Shown one piece after another: positions 63,744 through 64,000 of a stretch of DNA of 64,000 nt. Position numbers and translations under genes: made by a program. Source of the stretch: JAGQWW01 sp041392845 (GTDB lineage: Bacteria > Bacteroidota > Bacteroidia > Chitinophagales > Saprospiraceae). The DNA is taken from the NCBI GenBank assembly GCA_041392845.1, contig JAWKLG010000009.1, positions 124,001 through 188,000 of the forward strand, given 5' to 3'. Position 1 is the first letter of the stretch; the number at the start of each line of letters is the position of its first letter. Below the pieces are notes generated by a model that worked only from the letters and a program-made list of their open reading frames with translations, was not told the DNA's origin and did not search any database.

Positions 63744-64000
63744 ATGAAAATTGCAATCTCCATTATGCTTGCTTTTTGCATGCTTCAAGGCATGAAAATC
63801 AAGGCTCAAAGTGATGCCACTATAAAAGAGCAATTACAAGCTTACGAGCAGCAATTGCGTCCAAACCTGGCACAGTTTATCGGACAGTCAGGCTACTCTA
63901 TCGCCACACAAAGGGTGCTGGTTGCCGAAAATGCTGTGGTAGACTTCCAATACGATTTCCTACTAGGAAATGATTATCTGATTCTGGCCCTGAGTGATAC
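63744..64000 (+). CDS. Hypothetical exported protein (partial)
   Basis: The gene starts at the ATG at 63744 with a signal peptide (MKIAISIMLAFCMLQGMKIKA, cleavage near AQS). It runs out of the window after 85 codons. The visible mature region (LQAYEQQLRPNLAQFIG, STRVLVAENAVVDFQYD-like) is not recognised. It follows the lipoprotein gene by 27 bp. The 3' end is not in view. Confidence 0.6.
   Translation, partial: MKIAISIMLAFCMLQGMKIKAQSDATIKEQLQAYEQQLRPNLAQFIGQSGYSIATQRVLVAENAVVDFQYDFLLGNDYLILALSD

Overview
The window looks like Bacteroidota chromosome, probably Saprospiria-like, at roughly 38-40% GC by eye. Support comes from a T9SS type A C-terminal sorting domain, a TAnnTTTG promoter with TTG 19 bp upstream, many lipoproteins, DUF6090 and DUF4386 proteins, standalone two-component-regulator propeller lipoproteins and YfhO. 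No rRNA, tRNA, CRISPR array, transposase or phage gene was recognised. Nearly every gene between 850 and 58867 is on the minus strand. The plus-strand genes are a methyltransferase at 212-853, a broken DUF4386 gene at about 17.7 kb and the block from 59.1 kb to the end.

Region by region: (1) 1-12.9 kb is a surface-polysaccharide locus. It holds a flippase start, two methyltransferases, a NodB deacetylase, three glycosyltransferases, a YfhO membrane protein and a four-gene set (Gfo/Idh/MocA dehydrogenase, LpxA-like acyltransferase, DegT aminotransferase, UDP-GlcNAc 2-epimerase). That set matches the WbpB-D-E-I logic for 2,3-diamino-2,3-dideoxy sugars, with an LpxA-fold enzyme in the acetyltransferase slot. 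(2) 13-24 kb carries small hypothetical and DUF genes, many broken by frameshifts. (3) 22-37 kb has serine hydrolases, an AraC regulator, a class II Fic protein, a CPBP protease, an SbtA-type transporter, an FAD oxidase and a propeller lipoprotein. (4) 37-43 kb has a DUF2975/XRE pair with a visible promoter-operator, then uncharacterised genes and an esterase. (5) 43-50.8 kb is a run of genes that all carry several frameshifts. (6) 50.8-53.2 kb is a heavy-metal cluster built around an AraC regulator with an HMA-like N-terminus. (7) 53.3-54.9 kb is an alpha/beta hydrolase with a Crp/Fnr regulator and two matching palindromes. (8) 55-58.9 kb holds membrane proteins and a large lipoprotein. (9) 59.1-64 kb holds plus-strand exported proteins and an orphan TPR histidine kinase whose composition differs from the rest.

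Two window-wide patterns stand out. The first is many reading-frame breaks, often several per gene, in which well-conserved protein resumes in another frame. This looks more like uncorrected indels in the assembly than natural decay, so broken genes are typed as pseudogenes but may be intact in the cell. The second is a family of eight intergenic elements built from 7-bp units, an NNNTTCG block and a CGTAAAY block joined by a 13-15 nt linker in most copies. Every copy lies between a stop codon and the next start codon in the same orientation relative to transcription, including one inverted copy in the plus-strand region.
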